From Fimbriimonas sp. (GTDB lineage: Bacteria; Armatimonadota; Fimbriimonadia; Fimbriimonadales; Fimbriimonadaceae): a DNA stretch of 64,000 bases. Location: contig JARLGV010000075.1 of the NCBI GenBank assembly GCA_031292555.1, positions 39,987-103,986 of the forward strand. Direction: 5' to 3'. The position numbers and the translations under genes were made by a program. Positions 45,974 through 55,004 of the stretch are shown here, piece by piece. Position 1 is the stretch's first letter. Each line of letters opens with the position of its first letter. A model generated the notes under the pieces. It was not told where the DNA came from and did not search any database. It saw only the letters and a program-made list of their open reading frames with translations.

Positions 45974-46003
45974 CCATCGAGTTTCAAGGCAGAAACTCGA
46001 TGG
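45974..46003. repeat. perfect 11-bp hairpin between ilvD and gltB
   Basis: CCATCGAGTTT (45974-45984) and AAACTCGATGG (45993-46003) around an 8-nt loop. It is 106 bp after ilvD and 89 bp before the gltB start. The following ATATAC has no T-run, so it may be a processed terminator, a protein-binding hairpin or part of a gltB leader. Confidence 0.55.
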
Positions 46004-46091
46004 ATATACAACAGTCTAGAAGGATGCATTCCCCGGACGGTAACGACGCCCCCGGACTTGTCGCAAAGCTCGCGACGTGTTTGGAGGCACA

Positions 46092-49000
46092 TTGTACGAA
46101 GTAAAGCGAAACGGTAAGACAGTTCTTGAGGCTGATGCATGCGGCATCGGCTTTTTGGCCAGCCGGCGTGGCGTCGCAGAACGACGCATTCTCGACGTCG
46201 CGCTTGATATCGCCAAACGCTACGACCACCGGGGCGCGCCAGGACACGGCGCGGGCGTTCAGATCGATATCCCATGGCCGTTGCTGCTCGACCGTTTCTC
46301 TGAACACGCCAAGCTGATCGCCCAGCGCGACGTGGCTCTCGGCATGTTCTTCTTGCCATACGATGCCCCCCTTCGACGCCAATGCGTCGAGGTAGTCGAA
46401 GATCTGGCTGCCGACGCGGGAGCGCCGGTACTGCAATGGGCGGACGTTCCGATCAACCCGGGAGCGCTTCCCCCCGACAGCGGAGCGCTTCGGACGTTGC
46501 CCACGGTGCGTCAAGCACTCTTCCGCCGGCCGTCCGACCTCGGTGAAGAAGGCTGGTTCGCGTGCCGTTACCTCCTTCGCTTGGCCCTCGACAGGGTGCT
46601 CCACGAATATGCGGGAGATCAGTTCTCCATCTCCAGCCTCTCCAATCGCACCGTCGTCTACAAGGGACTGGCCGAGCTTTCGAAGATCGGAAGCCTCTAT
46701 CCGGATCTCGAGGACCCCCAGGTCGCGTCTCGGTACGTGCTGTTCCACAGCCGCTACTGCACGAACACGACGACCGCATGGAGGCGCGCCCAACCGTTCT
46801 GGTCGATTGCCCACAACGGCGAGGTCTCGACGATCGCCGGCAACGTCGCGTGGATGAACGCAATTGGCGGCGACTTGATCAACAATCTGGTTGAGCGCCA
46901 TCCCACGCTTTCCAAGATCGCGATGCAGGTCGCCTCGATCGTCTGTTCCGGCGGTTCCGACACCGCCAACCTCGACGATATGGTTATTGCCCTGCTGGCA
47001 GGCGGCATGACATACCCGCAGGCGCTGCTGGCGCTGCTGCCCGGCGCCGCCTCCATCTTGGCCGAGGACGATCCCTTGCGCGAGTTCTACCGCGCGACCT
47101 CTGTCTATCTCGGCGCGTGCGACGGGCCGGCGGCTATCGTGGGGAGTGACGGCGACCACGCGGTGGCTCACCTTGACCGAAACGGACTGCGACCTCTCTG
47201 GTTCGTAACTACCAAGGACTACGCCCTCGCCGCCAGCGAGTTAACGGGGCACATCGACTTGGGTCCGGTCGAGACGCAACGCGTCATGGGTCCCGGCGAA
47301 ACAATCGCCATCAACCTCCAGTCCGGAAAGATTCTGTTCAACGACGCGGTCTCGAAAGAGGTCACGCGAGACGCCTTCCACTATCCGACCAAGCGGATCA
47401 CAGAGGGCCAGGCCATCGAATCGACGCCGGGTCCTGACGAAAGCACGCTACATCGAATTCAGGCCTCGTTCGGCATGAAAAAAGAGGATGTCGAGGTCGT
47501 GATCGACTCTCTGGCACATACCGGCAAGCCGGCCATCGGCTCAATGGGCGACGATACTGCGCCGGCTGCCATGCTGGACATCCTTCCGCGCCGCCTTGAG
47601 GATTACTTCAAGCTTCGCTTCGCCCAGGAAACAAGTCCTCCCGTCGATCCCATTCGCGACGAATGGGTATTCGACACGACCGCGATCGTCGGCGACCGAG
47701 GCGGGCTCTGGTCGAGTGCCAACGGCCCGCTCTACGATTTCAAATCGAGGATTCTGTCGAATGGTCATCTCGCCTGGCTCCGCAGTCAGCCGGGGGTCCG
47801 GGTCGTCCCTCTGATGTTCGAAGCCATGTGCGGCTCCGAGGGAATCGAGGCGGCGATTGCGGGCGCAGTGGGACAAGCAACCCAGATGGCGCGCGATGCC
47901 TCCGTACTCATCCTCTCGGACCGATATCCGAACGAGCACGAAGCGCCGCTCCCCGCCCTGCGCGTATTGAGCCGCCTTCACCAGCGGCTGGTCGACATGG
48001 GTCTTCGGCACAAAATCGGGCTTGTGGCCGACGTAGGCATTTGGGACATCCACCATGCCGCACTCCTCGTGACCTTGGGCACCGATGCCGTTTGTCCGTG
48101 GCTCGGATGCTATACGGCGGGAGAGGACGAGGAGAAATACCTGAAGGGTCTGCGCTCCGGATACCTTGAGGCGATGTCGATGATGGGCGTTACTCCGTCG
48201 TCCGCCTACTGCGGAGCTCGCTTGGTCGAAGCGATCGGACTCGATGCGACGCTGGTCAAGGAGGAGTTCCCGGGCGTTCCCGTCCATTTGGGGGGCATCA
48301 CGAGCGACGTGTTGGACCTTGAGTGGTTCTCGTTCTACCAGGATGCGTTTGACGAGCAATTCAGTGGCTCGCTTGTCGATGCGGGGGAGTACCGGCATTC
48401 GAAGGGCGGCCGCCGGCATGCCAACAACGCGGATATCGTCCGCTCGCTCCACGCTGCCTCGGGATACTCGGCCAAGAAGATTCATGCCGCAGAGCCCGGC
48501 TCATGGGAGGCCTACCGGGACTACAGCCGGCTTGTATCCGATCGCGAGCCGATCAACATCCTGGACTGCCTCAAGTTCCGGACAGGCACACCCATCCCGA
48601 TTGACGAAGTCGAGTCGGAAGAGAGCATCTTGTGGCGCTTCATGGCGCCTGGAATGAGCGAAGGCGCTCTCTCTGAGCCGGCCCACCGAGCGGTCGCGAA
48701 GGGCATGAACACCCTCTATCGACTGTGCCGCATCAAATTCGCCCAAGCCGGCCAGCCTATTCCAGGCGGAATCGGCCCGGTTGCCAACACCGGCGAAGGC
48801 GGTTTCGACAAGAAGCGTATCGGCAAGAGCGACGGCAACCGCAGCGTTCAGTACGCGGGCGGGCGGTTTACGATCACGCCCATGACGGCCGCAATGGCGG
48901 ACGAGGCCGAAGTAAAGTTCGCCCAAGGCGCTAAGCCCGGAAAGGGCGGCCAACTTCCTGGCAAGAAAGTCTCGGTTAAGGTTGCCCACCAGCGCGGCTG

Positions 49001-50579
49001 CGAACCCGGATACGAGTTGGTTTCGCCACCCATCAATCACAACCTCTATTCGATCGAAGACGTGAAGCTGATGATCGAGAGTTGGCGACACCTCAATCCG
49101 AAGGTGAACTGTGCCCTGAAGTATGTGGCGACCTACGGCATCGAGATGGTGTGCATGGGCGGCGTCAATGCGGGTGCCAATCGACTTCACATCAGCGATG
49201 GCTGCGGTGGAACCGGCGCTGCCAAGCGCGTGGATCAGAAGCACGCGGGGGCCCCCGTCGTTGCGGTCCTTCCCGTCGTTCAAGACCTGCTGGTCGAGGA
49301 GAACACGCGCCATCTTATCGAACTAAGCGTGGATGGCGGAGTCCAGACCGGCGAACAGGCGCTCAAGTTGTTCCTGCTCGGGGCCGACCGGGTCGGGTTC
49401 GGCACCAGCCTGCTGATCGCAATCGGATGCTCCATGCTTCGAAAGTGCCACTTAAGCGGCCCCGACCCTTCGGACCCGACCGGCAAGCGGCGACTAGGGT
49501 GTACACCCGGAGTGGCCACCCAGGACCCACACTGGATTGCCCGTTTCACGGGAGACAGCAAGCATGTCGCCCGGATGCTTCGATACGCCGCACGTGAAGT
49601 GCGTGAGTCGATGGCGGAGATGGGAATCGCCAAGCTGAGCGAGGTCATCGGCCGCCGCGAACTGCTGGAGCGAAGGCCACAGCTTCAGGGCAAGGCTGGC
49701 CTGCTCGACCTGAGCACGATCCTCCGAGCGCCCCACGGCCGAATTCAGTCACGGGACTACGCCGCGCAGACGCGTGCCCACTTGCCGAAACTCGACGACT
49801 ACGAGACGACCGCCGCCCTACGAGCCTTGCGCGGCGAGGACGTCGAACTCGCCGGATCTCTGACCAACGAGCGCCGCTGCGTAGGAATCGCGGCTGCCGG
49901 AATGATTGCCCGTGTTTACGGTGACCAGGGGCTCCAGGACGGTTCGATCCACTTCATCCACTCCGGCGCGGCCGGCCACTTCTATGCCGCCTATGCCGTC
50001 GATGGGATGAGCTTCCGATTGACAGGTGTAGCGGCCGATTCGTGCTTCACCGCCAGCTATGGCGGCACGCTCACAATCGTTCCGCCCAAAGGTCACGAGA
50101 AGTTGGCGCTTGTCGGCAACACGTTCGGCTACGGCGCGCGCGGTGGGACCGTGTTTATCGCGGGCCGGGCCGGCAACCGATTCGGCATCTGCCTCCGAAA
50201 GAATCACGAAGGCGGAGGTCCCCGCATCGTTGTCGAAGGGGTCGAGGCGAACGCGTTCCAATACATGACGGGAGGCACCGCTCTCGTTCTGGGGTCGACG
50301 GGCGTAAACCTCGGATCGGGCATGACGGGCGGCATCGTCTACCTCCTCGATGCGGATCTCTCTAAGCTGAATACGGCCTACGTGCAGACGCTGCCCCTCG
50401 ACGCCGAAGACGCCTCGGTAGTCCGACAGATGATCCTCGATCACCATCATGCGACCCACAGCCGCGCCGCCAAGCGCCTCATGGAGTCATACGACCCCGA
50501 GCGCTTCACGAAGGTCGTCACCGTCCTCGTCCCCGAACTCGTCCCGGACGCGATTCAACCCCTCGCGGAGGTTATCTAA
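46092..50579 (+). CDS. gltB: glutamate synthase large subunit, unusual Fe-S loop
   Basis: Makes glutamate from glutamine and 2-oxoglutarate. The 1495-residue protein has the class II amidotransferase domain beginning at the catalytic Cys17 (EADACGIGF; the preceding residues are a propeptide), the central linker, the FMN domain (SPPINHNLYSIEDVKLMIESW, GCGGTGAAKRVDQKHAGAPVV) and the C-terminal beta-helix (GGTALVLGSTGVNLGSGMTGG). The three Cys expected to bind the [3Fe-4S] cluster are at about 1113, 1119 and 1137: the last pair is separated by 17 residues instead of the usual four, an insertion of about 13. The TTG start is preferred over a GTG at 46077 because TTGGAGG precedes it. No gltD lies beside it. 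Confidence 0.95.
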   Translation: MYEVKRNGKTVLEADACGIGFLASRRGVAERRILDVALDIAKRYDHRGAPGHGAGVQIDIPWPLLLDRFSEHAKLIAQRDVALGMFFLPYDAPLRRQCVEVVEDLAADAGAPVLQWADVPINPGALPPDSGALRTLPTVRQALFRRPSDLGEEGWFACRYLLRLALDRVLHEYAGDQFSISSLSNRTVVYKGLAELSKIGSLYPDLEDPQVASRYVLFHSRYCTNTTTAWRRAQPFWSIAHNGEVSTIAGNVAWMNAIGGDLINNLVERHPTLSKIAMQVASIVCSGGSDTANLDDMVIALLAGGMTYPQALLALLPGAASILAEDDPLREFYRATSVYLGACDGPAAIVGSDGDHAVAHLDRNGLRPLWFVTTKDYALAASELTGHIDLGPVETQRVMGPGETIAINLQSGKILFNDAVSKEVTRDAFHYPTKRITEGQAIESTPGPDESTLHRIQASFGMKKEDVEVVIDSLAHTGKPAIGSMGDDTAPAAMLDILPRRLEDYFKLRFAQETSPPVDPIRDEWVFDTTAIVGDRGGLWSSANGPLYDFKSRILSNGHLAWLRSQPGVRVVPLMFEAMCGSEGIEAAIAGAVGQATQMARDASVLILSDRYPNEHEAPLPALRVLSRLHQRLVDMGLRHKIGLVADVGIWDIHHAALLVTLGTDAVCPWLGCYTAGEDEEKYLKGLRSGYLEAMSMMGVTPSSAYCGARLVEAIGLDATLVKEEFPGVPVHLGGITSDVLDLEWFSFYQDAFDEQFSGSLVDAGEYRHSKGGRRHANNADIVRSLHAASGYSAKKIHAAEPGSWEAYRDYSRLVSDREPINILDCLKFRTGTPIPIDEVESEESILWRFMAPGMSEGALSEPAHRAVAKGMNTLYRLCRIKFAQAGQPIPGGIGPVANTGEGGFDKKRIGKSDGNRSVQYAGGRFTITPMTAAMADEAEVKFAQGAKPGKGGQLPGKKVSVKVAHQRGCEPGYELVSPPINHNLYSIEDVKLMIESWRHLNPKVNCALKYVATYGIEMVCMGGVNAGANRLHISDGCGGTGAAKRVDQKHAGAPVVAVLPVVQDLLVEENTRHLIELSVDGGVQTGEQALKLFLLGADRVGFGTSLLIAIGCSMLRKCHLSGPDPSDPTGKRRLGCTPGVATQDPHWIARFTGDSKHVARMLRYAAREVRESMAEMGIAKLSEVIGRRELLERRPQLQGKAGLLDLSTILRAPHGRIQSRDYAAQTRAHLPKLDDYETTAALRALRGEDVELAGSLTNERRCVGIAAAGMIARVYGDQGLQDGSIHFIHSGAAGHFYAAYAVDGMSFRLTGVAADSCFTASYGGTLTIVPPKGHEKLALVGNTFGYGARGGTVFIAGRAGNRFGICLRKNHEGGGPRIVVEGVEANAFQYMTGGTALVLGSTGVNLGSGMTGGIVYLLDADLSKLNTAYVQTLPLDAEDASVVRQMILDHHHATHSRAAKRLMESYDPERFTKVVTVLVPELVPDAIQPLAEVI

Positions 50580-50589
50580 AGACAGGGGC

Positions 50590-50614
50590 GGAGTGGTGGA
50601 GTAGTGGAGTGATG
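50590..50614. repeat. degenerate GGAGTG-type repeat, copy 2 of an inverted pair
   Basis: Exact 25-nt reverse complement of 42696-42720, 11 bp after the gltB stop. It is a short homology of opposite orientation flanking the ABC ATPase-methyltransferase-ilvD-gltB segment. Confidence 0.8.
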
Positions 50615-50667
50615 TCGGAGGTTTGGACGCGGCATCGTAGATCGCGCCGGTCCTTCCGGTTCCGGCA

Positions 50668-51402
50668 TCACTCCACCAGATTCGCCGAACGCAGAAGGTT
50701 CTCGTCGGCCAGAATGGGCGACAACGGGCCGGCCGAAACGACCTGGTGTGCCTCCGATAGGACGAGGGCTCGGTCGGCGATCTTGGGCAGCGTATCAAGC
50801 GTGTGGGTGGCCACGATCGTCGTTTTGCCGGCGGATTGAAGCTGGGTGATGGTCCGAACGAGCCAGGCCTGCGACCTTGGGTCCAGTCCAAGGAACGGTT
50901 CGTCGAAGATCAGCACCTCCGGGTTCATGCTGAGAACGGATGCGATGGCGACCTTCCGCTTCTCTCCGCCACTCAAACGGAACGGCGGCCGCTCCGAGAG
51001 GTGTTCGATGCCCAAGAACCGCATCACGTCATGCGTCCGTTCGTGAGTCTCCGCCCGGCTCAGTCCCAGTTGTCCCGGACCGAAGGCAATCTCCTCCTCG
51101 ACGGTCGCGTTGAAAAGCTGTGCGTCTGCGTTTTGGAAGACGAACCCGACGGTGCGACGAAATTCGTGCTTCAGGTCAGGCGCAGAGAGAGCCCTCTCCG
51201 ATAGTTCCTGTCCCCGAAACAGCGCGACCCCGGATGTCGGGAAGATCAGACCGTTCAGGATGCGGAGCAGCGTGGACTTCCCGCTACCGTTTGCGCCCAG
51301 GATCGCGAGCCGATCGCCTGTTTCGACCGTCATGCTTATCCTCTCAAGTGCCACCGCGCCGTCGACGTAGCGGTATGCCACGTCGCGGAGTTCAAGCAAC
51401 AT
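50668..51402 (-). CDS. cbiO: ECF-type metal transporter ATPase (CbiO-like)
   Basis: A 244-residue ECF ATPase: Walker A GANGSGKSTLL, Q-loop FQNADAQLF, signature LSGGEKRKVAIAS, Walker B VLIFDEPFLGLD and H-loop ATHTL. The NADAQLF stretch is typical of CbiO and NikO. The start MLLELRDVAY opens at the family N-terminus and overlaps the fused membrane component by 11 bp; longer starts only extend into that gene. It energises uptake of cobalt or nickel with the neighbouring fusion protein. Confidence 0.92.
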   Translation of the reverse strand: MLLELRDVAYRYVDGAVALERISMTVETGDRLAILGANGSGKSTLLRILNGLIFPTSGVALFRGQELSERALSAPDLKHEFRRTVGFVFQNADAQLFNATVEEEIAFGPGQLGLSRAETHERTHDVMRFLGIEHLSERPPFRLSGGEKRKVAIASVLSMNPEVLIFDEPFLGLDPRSQAWLVRTITQLQSAGKTTIVATHTLDTLPKIADRALVLSEAHQVVSAGPLSPILADENLLRSANLVE

Positions 51403-53296
51403 GACCAGACACCCCATAGGAGATGGCGAGAGCGGCAATCGCCGCCAGTAAAAATACGAAATCAACGCCGCTCAACCTTCGAGAGGGCTCGCTTTTGGGG
51501 AAGGAATCGAAGCTGCGCGATTGCATCGCAAGGTGGAGTTCCTCAGAGAAAGCCAGGCTCTTGGAGAACAGAACGGCCGAGCCAGTTCCCGCATACAGCC
51601 TGGCTTCGCGCTTACTCAGGCCACCGGCCTGCCGAGAGGTACGCGCCTCGACCATGTCGGCCAACGTCTCTACGGTCACGAAAAGGTATCGATACGTTAG
51701 CGTCGCCGTCGTCAGCACAAGGTTAGGCACGCCCAGCGAGTGAAACGACCGGATGAGGCGCCGCCAAGGCGTCGTCAAGTTCCAAAGGATGGCCAAGCCG
51801 ATCCCGCAGGCAAGTCGGAGAAGGATCAAAGCCGCCGAATGAACTCCGCCGACCGATACGGTGATGCCAAATACACTCCATATCGTCGAGCCGGGAGAGA
51901 CGGTTTGAAAGGCAACCGGAACGGCGACAATCAGCCCAAAGAACGCAGTCGTGGCACCGACTCGCTGAACAAAGTCAGCGATCGGCACTCTCGAAGCCGC
52001 CGAGGAAACGAGAATCGCGAGTGCCAACAACACGAGTACAAGGAACGATCTCGAAACCGCCACCGATAGAAGCAGGATTAGGAATCCGACCGTTTTGGCC
52101 GTAGGTTGGACACTCTGCAGCAATCCGGCTTGCCTCGCGACGGTCTCCGACGCGATCGAACTTGCCACCTTCTCCCTCATACGTAGCAATGCCCGTTCCA
52201 GCCAAGGTCCACCGTGTGAGCTGCTGACCGTACAGGGCGGGTTCGGCAGCACCATCCAGTCCGGCAAGCTCCCGCCCGGAGCGCCCGGCGAAGATTGCTC
52301 CATCGGCTCGACGGTTCGCCGATGGAGCAGCGTCCGAGTGAATCCCGCTACGAGCGCACATCCTATGAAAGCGCTGACCAGATATCCGAGGCCTACCAAG
52401 AAACCGCCGGTCGAACCGGCAAACCCGTAATCCGGCAGCAGCGGACGAATGATCGGCTTCGCTTGCATGATCCCGGCCGGCGCATAGCCGACCATTCTCC
52501 GAAGCTCGGTCAACTCCCACTCGCCCCAAGCGCTTCCGTTTGCGATCAGGCCGAGGGGGGTTAGCACGAGTACCCAGGCCAAACCACGCGCCAAACGGAG
52601 TCCTGTCCCCAAGTGTGGCTTGGCGTGGTCGGCGATGAGTTCGGGATAGGTTCGCCGCAGGTACGCAAGCGCGGCGACCGTGATGATCGCCTCAGCCGGC
52701 CCCGCCACTAGCATATGGGTGATCACCATCGCCGGGATGGCGACGCTCAAACCGAACGGACAGTAAAGGGCGTGCCCGGCCTGGTCGTGGGCAATCGCCG
52801 GCTGGATTCCAAGCAAGAGCCCGGCGCTGAAGGATGCTGAGACCGTCCCGACATACGCTGCCACGCCCGCCGCCACGATGCTCCGCATGCCCGAGCCGGA
52901 TCGGCTCCCAACTAGCAGACGATAAAGCCCATATCCGACAAAGACCGCCACAAACCCCATGTCGAAACAGTTGGCGCCGAGAGACAGGATGCCTCCATCG
53001 CCGAACAGCAAGGCTTGGATCGCCAGTTCGAGGGAGATGCCCATCAGTGCGGCCCATGGACCCACTAGGATCGCCAGAAGGGTCGCCCCCAACGCATGGG
53101 CGCTCGTGCCGCCAATGGCGGGAATGTTGAACATCTGCACCGCGAAGCAGAATGCTGCGCCCACCGATAGGAGAGGGGTCTGACGGGAACTGAGCGAATG
53201 CGAGGTCTTCCGAACCGCGACCATCCAAATCGGAGCCATCACGACGAACGCGACCGCCTCGGTTGCCGGGCTCAAATATGCGTCGGGGATGTGCAT
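51392..53296 (-). CDS. fused ECF cobalt/nickel transporter, CbiM - CbiN-like - CbiQ
   Basis: A 634-residue membrane protein combining two or three normally separate components. Residues 1-230 are CbiM/NikM, starting with the invariant MHIPD whose His2 binds the metal; then a short CbiN-like segment (PDYGFAGSTGGFLVGLGYL) and a Pro/Ser-rich linker (about 325-375). Residues 380-634 form the CbiQ-type energy-coupling T component with AMQSRSFDSFP, the conserved EcfT-like arginine motif. Together with CbiO this would be a complete two-gene transporter. Cobalt versus nickel cannot be told from the sequence. No cobalamin riboswitch was recognised upstream. Confidence 0.85.
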   Translation of the reverse strand: MHIPDAYLSPATEAVAFVVMAPIWMVAVRKTSHSLSSRQTPLLSVGAAFCFAVQMFNIPAIGGTSAHALGATLLAILVGPWAALMGISLELAIQALLFGDGGILSLGANCFDMGFVAVFVGYGLYRLLVGSRSGSGMRSIVAAGVAAYVGTVSASFSAGLLLGIQPAIAHDQAGHALYCPFGLSVAIPAMVITHMLVAGPAEAIITVAALAYLRRTYPELIADHAKPHLGTGLRLARGLAWVLVLTPLGLIANGSAWGEWELTELRRMVGYAPAGIMQAKPIIRPLLPDYGFAGSTGGFLVGLGYLVSAFIGCALVAGFTRTLLHRRTVEPMEQSSPGAPGGSLPDWMVLPNPPCTVSSSHGGPWLERALLRMREKVASSIASETVARQAGLLQSVQPTAKTVGFLILLLSVAVSRSFLVLVLLALAILVSSAASRVPIADFVQRVGATTAFFGLIVAVPVAFQTVSPGSTIWSVFGITVSVGGVHSAALILLRLACGIGLAILWNLTTPWRRLIRSFHSLGVPNLVLTTATLTYRYLFVTVETLADMVEARTSRQAGGLSKREARLYAGTGSAVLFSKSLAFSEELHLAMQSRSFDSFPKSEPSRRLSGVDFVFLLAAIAALAISYGVSGHVA

Positions 53297-53377
53297 GGGT
53301 CAGCGGCTCGCGAATTCGCCTTCTGACTCATTATGGGCCGAACGAGTTCACTTCTCGTCCGGCATGTGGTCGATGCA

Positions 53378-54148
53378 TCAGTCGGGCGGATTACCGACAA
53401 GATTTGCATTGCTCGGCACAAAGCTCGGGCTAAACGGCGCCGAAACCGAGTGGGAAGAACTGGCGCTCAGGAAAGGAGTGAGCGCGGTTACGACCTGTCC
53501 GATGGAAGTGAGCGAGAAGGTCCGCTCGTACACGCTGTTGTTGGGGGGCGACGCCGGTTCGGCCATTCCCGAGAGGCCGGTGGTGGTCGATAGGCCGAGA
53601 TCGCCGGCAACCGTTCGAATGAGGGTGCGATGATCGCTCTCGATTCCCATGATCTGGGCGGCGAGGACCCGCAACGACGGAGTCGAGAGGTCGCGAACCC
53701 CGATCAAGTAAGCGGCGACGAACGCTTCTTCGAGGGTGGTCATCACGTTGATCGTGGTCTGGGTATCAGTAAAAGTCCCGGTCGGGAAGAAATATGTCGT
53801 TTGGGCGTCGGTGCCACCGGTGGCGCCCTTGAGAAGGTTGTAGTGAAACATCTCCTCATTGAGCGCGGCAGCAAAATACGCCTGATCGCTTGCGCCCACA
53901 CCTTCGAAGATCGCGGATGCGTTGAACGCGGTGTACATCGAAACCGCGAGCGCCTCCGCGATCTTGGCTGCGCCCAGAATCTGCATGTCGCTCGTGCTGG
54001 CGGTCTTCGATGCGCTCGTGCCATTTCCGCCGCAACCGGCCAGCAGACCGCCGGCGATCAAGGTGGCGCTTGCAGCGCCGGCGCCTCTGAGAAATTGCCG
54101 GCGATCGAGACCGGTAACGGCGAGAACGGGTTCTTCAAGACTATGCAT
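53378..54148 (-). CDS. ferritin-like domain protein with Tat-type signal
   Basis: A 256-residue exported protein. The N-terminus has a twin-arginine signal (DRRQFLRGAGAASATLIAGGLLAGC), which also offers a lipobox Cys, so the mature protein may be a lipoprotein. The body is helical with EALAVSMYTAFNASAIF, the NEEMFHYNLLKGA and IMGIESDHRTLIRTV helices providing Glu and His ligands of the ferritin-like DUF4439-like type. The C-terminal tail is Ser/Pro-rich. Metal or redox role is inference. The start is chosen because an AAGGAG site precedes the ATG at 54148. Confidence 0.75.
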   Translation of the reverse strand: MHSLEEPVLAVTGLDRRQFLRGAGAASATLIAGGLLAGCGGNGTSASKTASTSDMQILGAAKIAEALAVSMYTAFNASAIFEGVGASDQAYFAAALNEEMFHYNLLKGATGGTDAQTTYFFPTGTFTDTQTTINVMTTLEEAFVAAYLIGVRDLSTPSLRVLAAQIMGIESDHRTLIRTVAGDLGLSTTTGLSGMAEPASPPNNSVYERTFSLTSIGQVVTALTPFLSASSSHSVSAPFSPSFVPSNANLVGNPPD

Positions 54149-54280
54149 GGGACAACTCTCCTTGTATATCTCCGGACATTCCCGCCCGGAGCAATACAAG
54201 GAGCCTATCCACACGCCGTTTCCAACGCCAGATCAAAACCCGATCATTTACCGATCATCTGATTGGGCAAGCCAAATCTC

Positions 54281-54778
54281 CTACTTGTGAGCGCCGACCT
54301 TTGCGAATTTGAGGGCAACTGAATTCATGCAGTAGCGTAGGCCGGTCGGTTCAGGACCGTCGTCAAACACATGCCCAAGGTGACCGCCGCACCGGGCGCA
54401 AACGACCTCTGTCCGGTCCATCCCAAACGTCTGGTCGCGATGAGTCTCGATCACGTTCTTCGCGACCGGCGCGTAGAAGCTCGGCCAGCCGGTGTTGGAG
54501 TCGAACTTGGTCGCCGAGGTGAAAAGCTTCAGGCCGCAACCGGCGCAGAAGTAGTCGCCCTTCTCATGGTTGTTCCAAAAGGCTCCCGTATACGCCTCTT
54601 CAGTGCCCGCCTTCCGAAGCACGTCGTATTGCTTCGCCGTCAAGGTCTTGCGCCACTCTGTGTCAGACTTCGAGATCTTTTTGATCGCACCGTTCCCCGC
54701 CATCGTTTGTGCATCGACCAGTCCGGCCACCGCCAGAAGCGCCACCGCCGTGGTGAGGATGTAGTTGATTGTTCTCAT
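54281..54778 (-). CDS. msrB: secreted methionine sulfoxide reductase B
   Basis: Reduces methionine-R-sulfoxide in proteins. 165 residues with an N-terminal signal peptide (MRTINYILTTAVALLAVAGLVDA), so the enzyme acts outside the cytoplasm. Zinc-binding CxxC pairs are in CAGCGLKLF and CARCGGHLGH, and the catalytic Cys is in GLRYCMNSVAL. It lies 132 bp downstream of nothing co-directional in an obvious operon, and next to the ferritin-like protein, both possibly linked to oxidative stress. The start at 54778 is chosen because it opens the signal peptide. Confidence 0.93.
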   Translation of the reverse strand: MRTINYILTTAVALLAVAGLVDAQTMAGNGAIKKISKSDTEWRKTLTAKQYDVLRKAGTEEAYTGAFWNNHEKGDYFCAGCGLKLFTSATKFDSNTGWPSFYAPVAKNVIETHRDQTFGMDRTEVVCARCGGHLGHVFDDGPEPTGLRYCMNSVALKFAKVGAHK

Positions 54779-55004
54779 GTTTGTTCTCCTTGTCATACGC
54801 CCGCCATCGGACGTCCTGGAACAAGACAATGCGTCCGCAAGAGCGAAAGTTCACTGATCTTGCGGGGCGCGCGGCGGAGTTTTGGAGCAATGCCGAAGCC
54901 CATGTAGCCGCCGGAGGGTTCCTACCGGCGTTTCGCTTGTAGCAATTTGAATCTTTGGGGCCGGAGCAGTTGATTGGGTAGCGCGGCAACGGAGGGAGAA
55001 CCGC

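Noticed and set aside
51392..53296. Two separate genes (cbiM and cbiQ) joined by an assembly error
   Set aside because: The frame is uninterrupted over 634 codons, with a plausible linker between the two domains, so a true fusion is the simplest reading.
50668..53296. Cobalamin riboswitch upstream of the metal transporter
   Set aside because: I could not recognise a B12-box or the expected paired elements in the 80 bp upstream of 53296.
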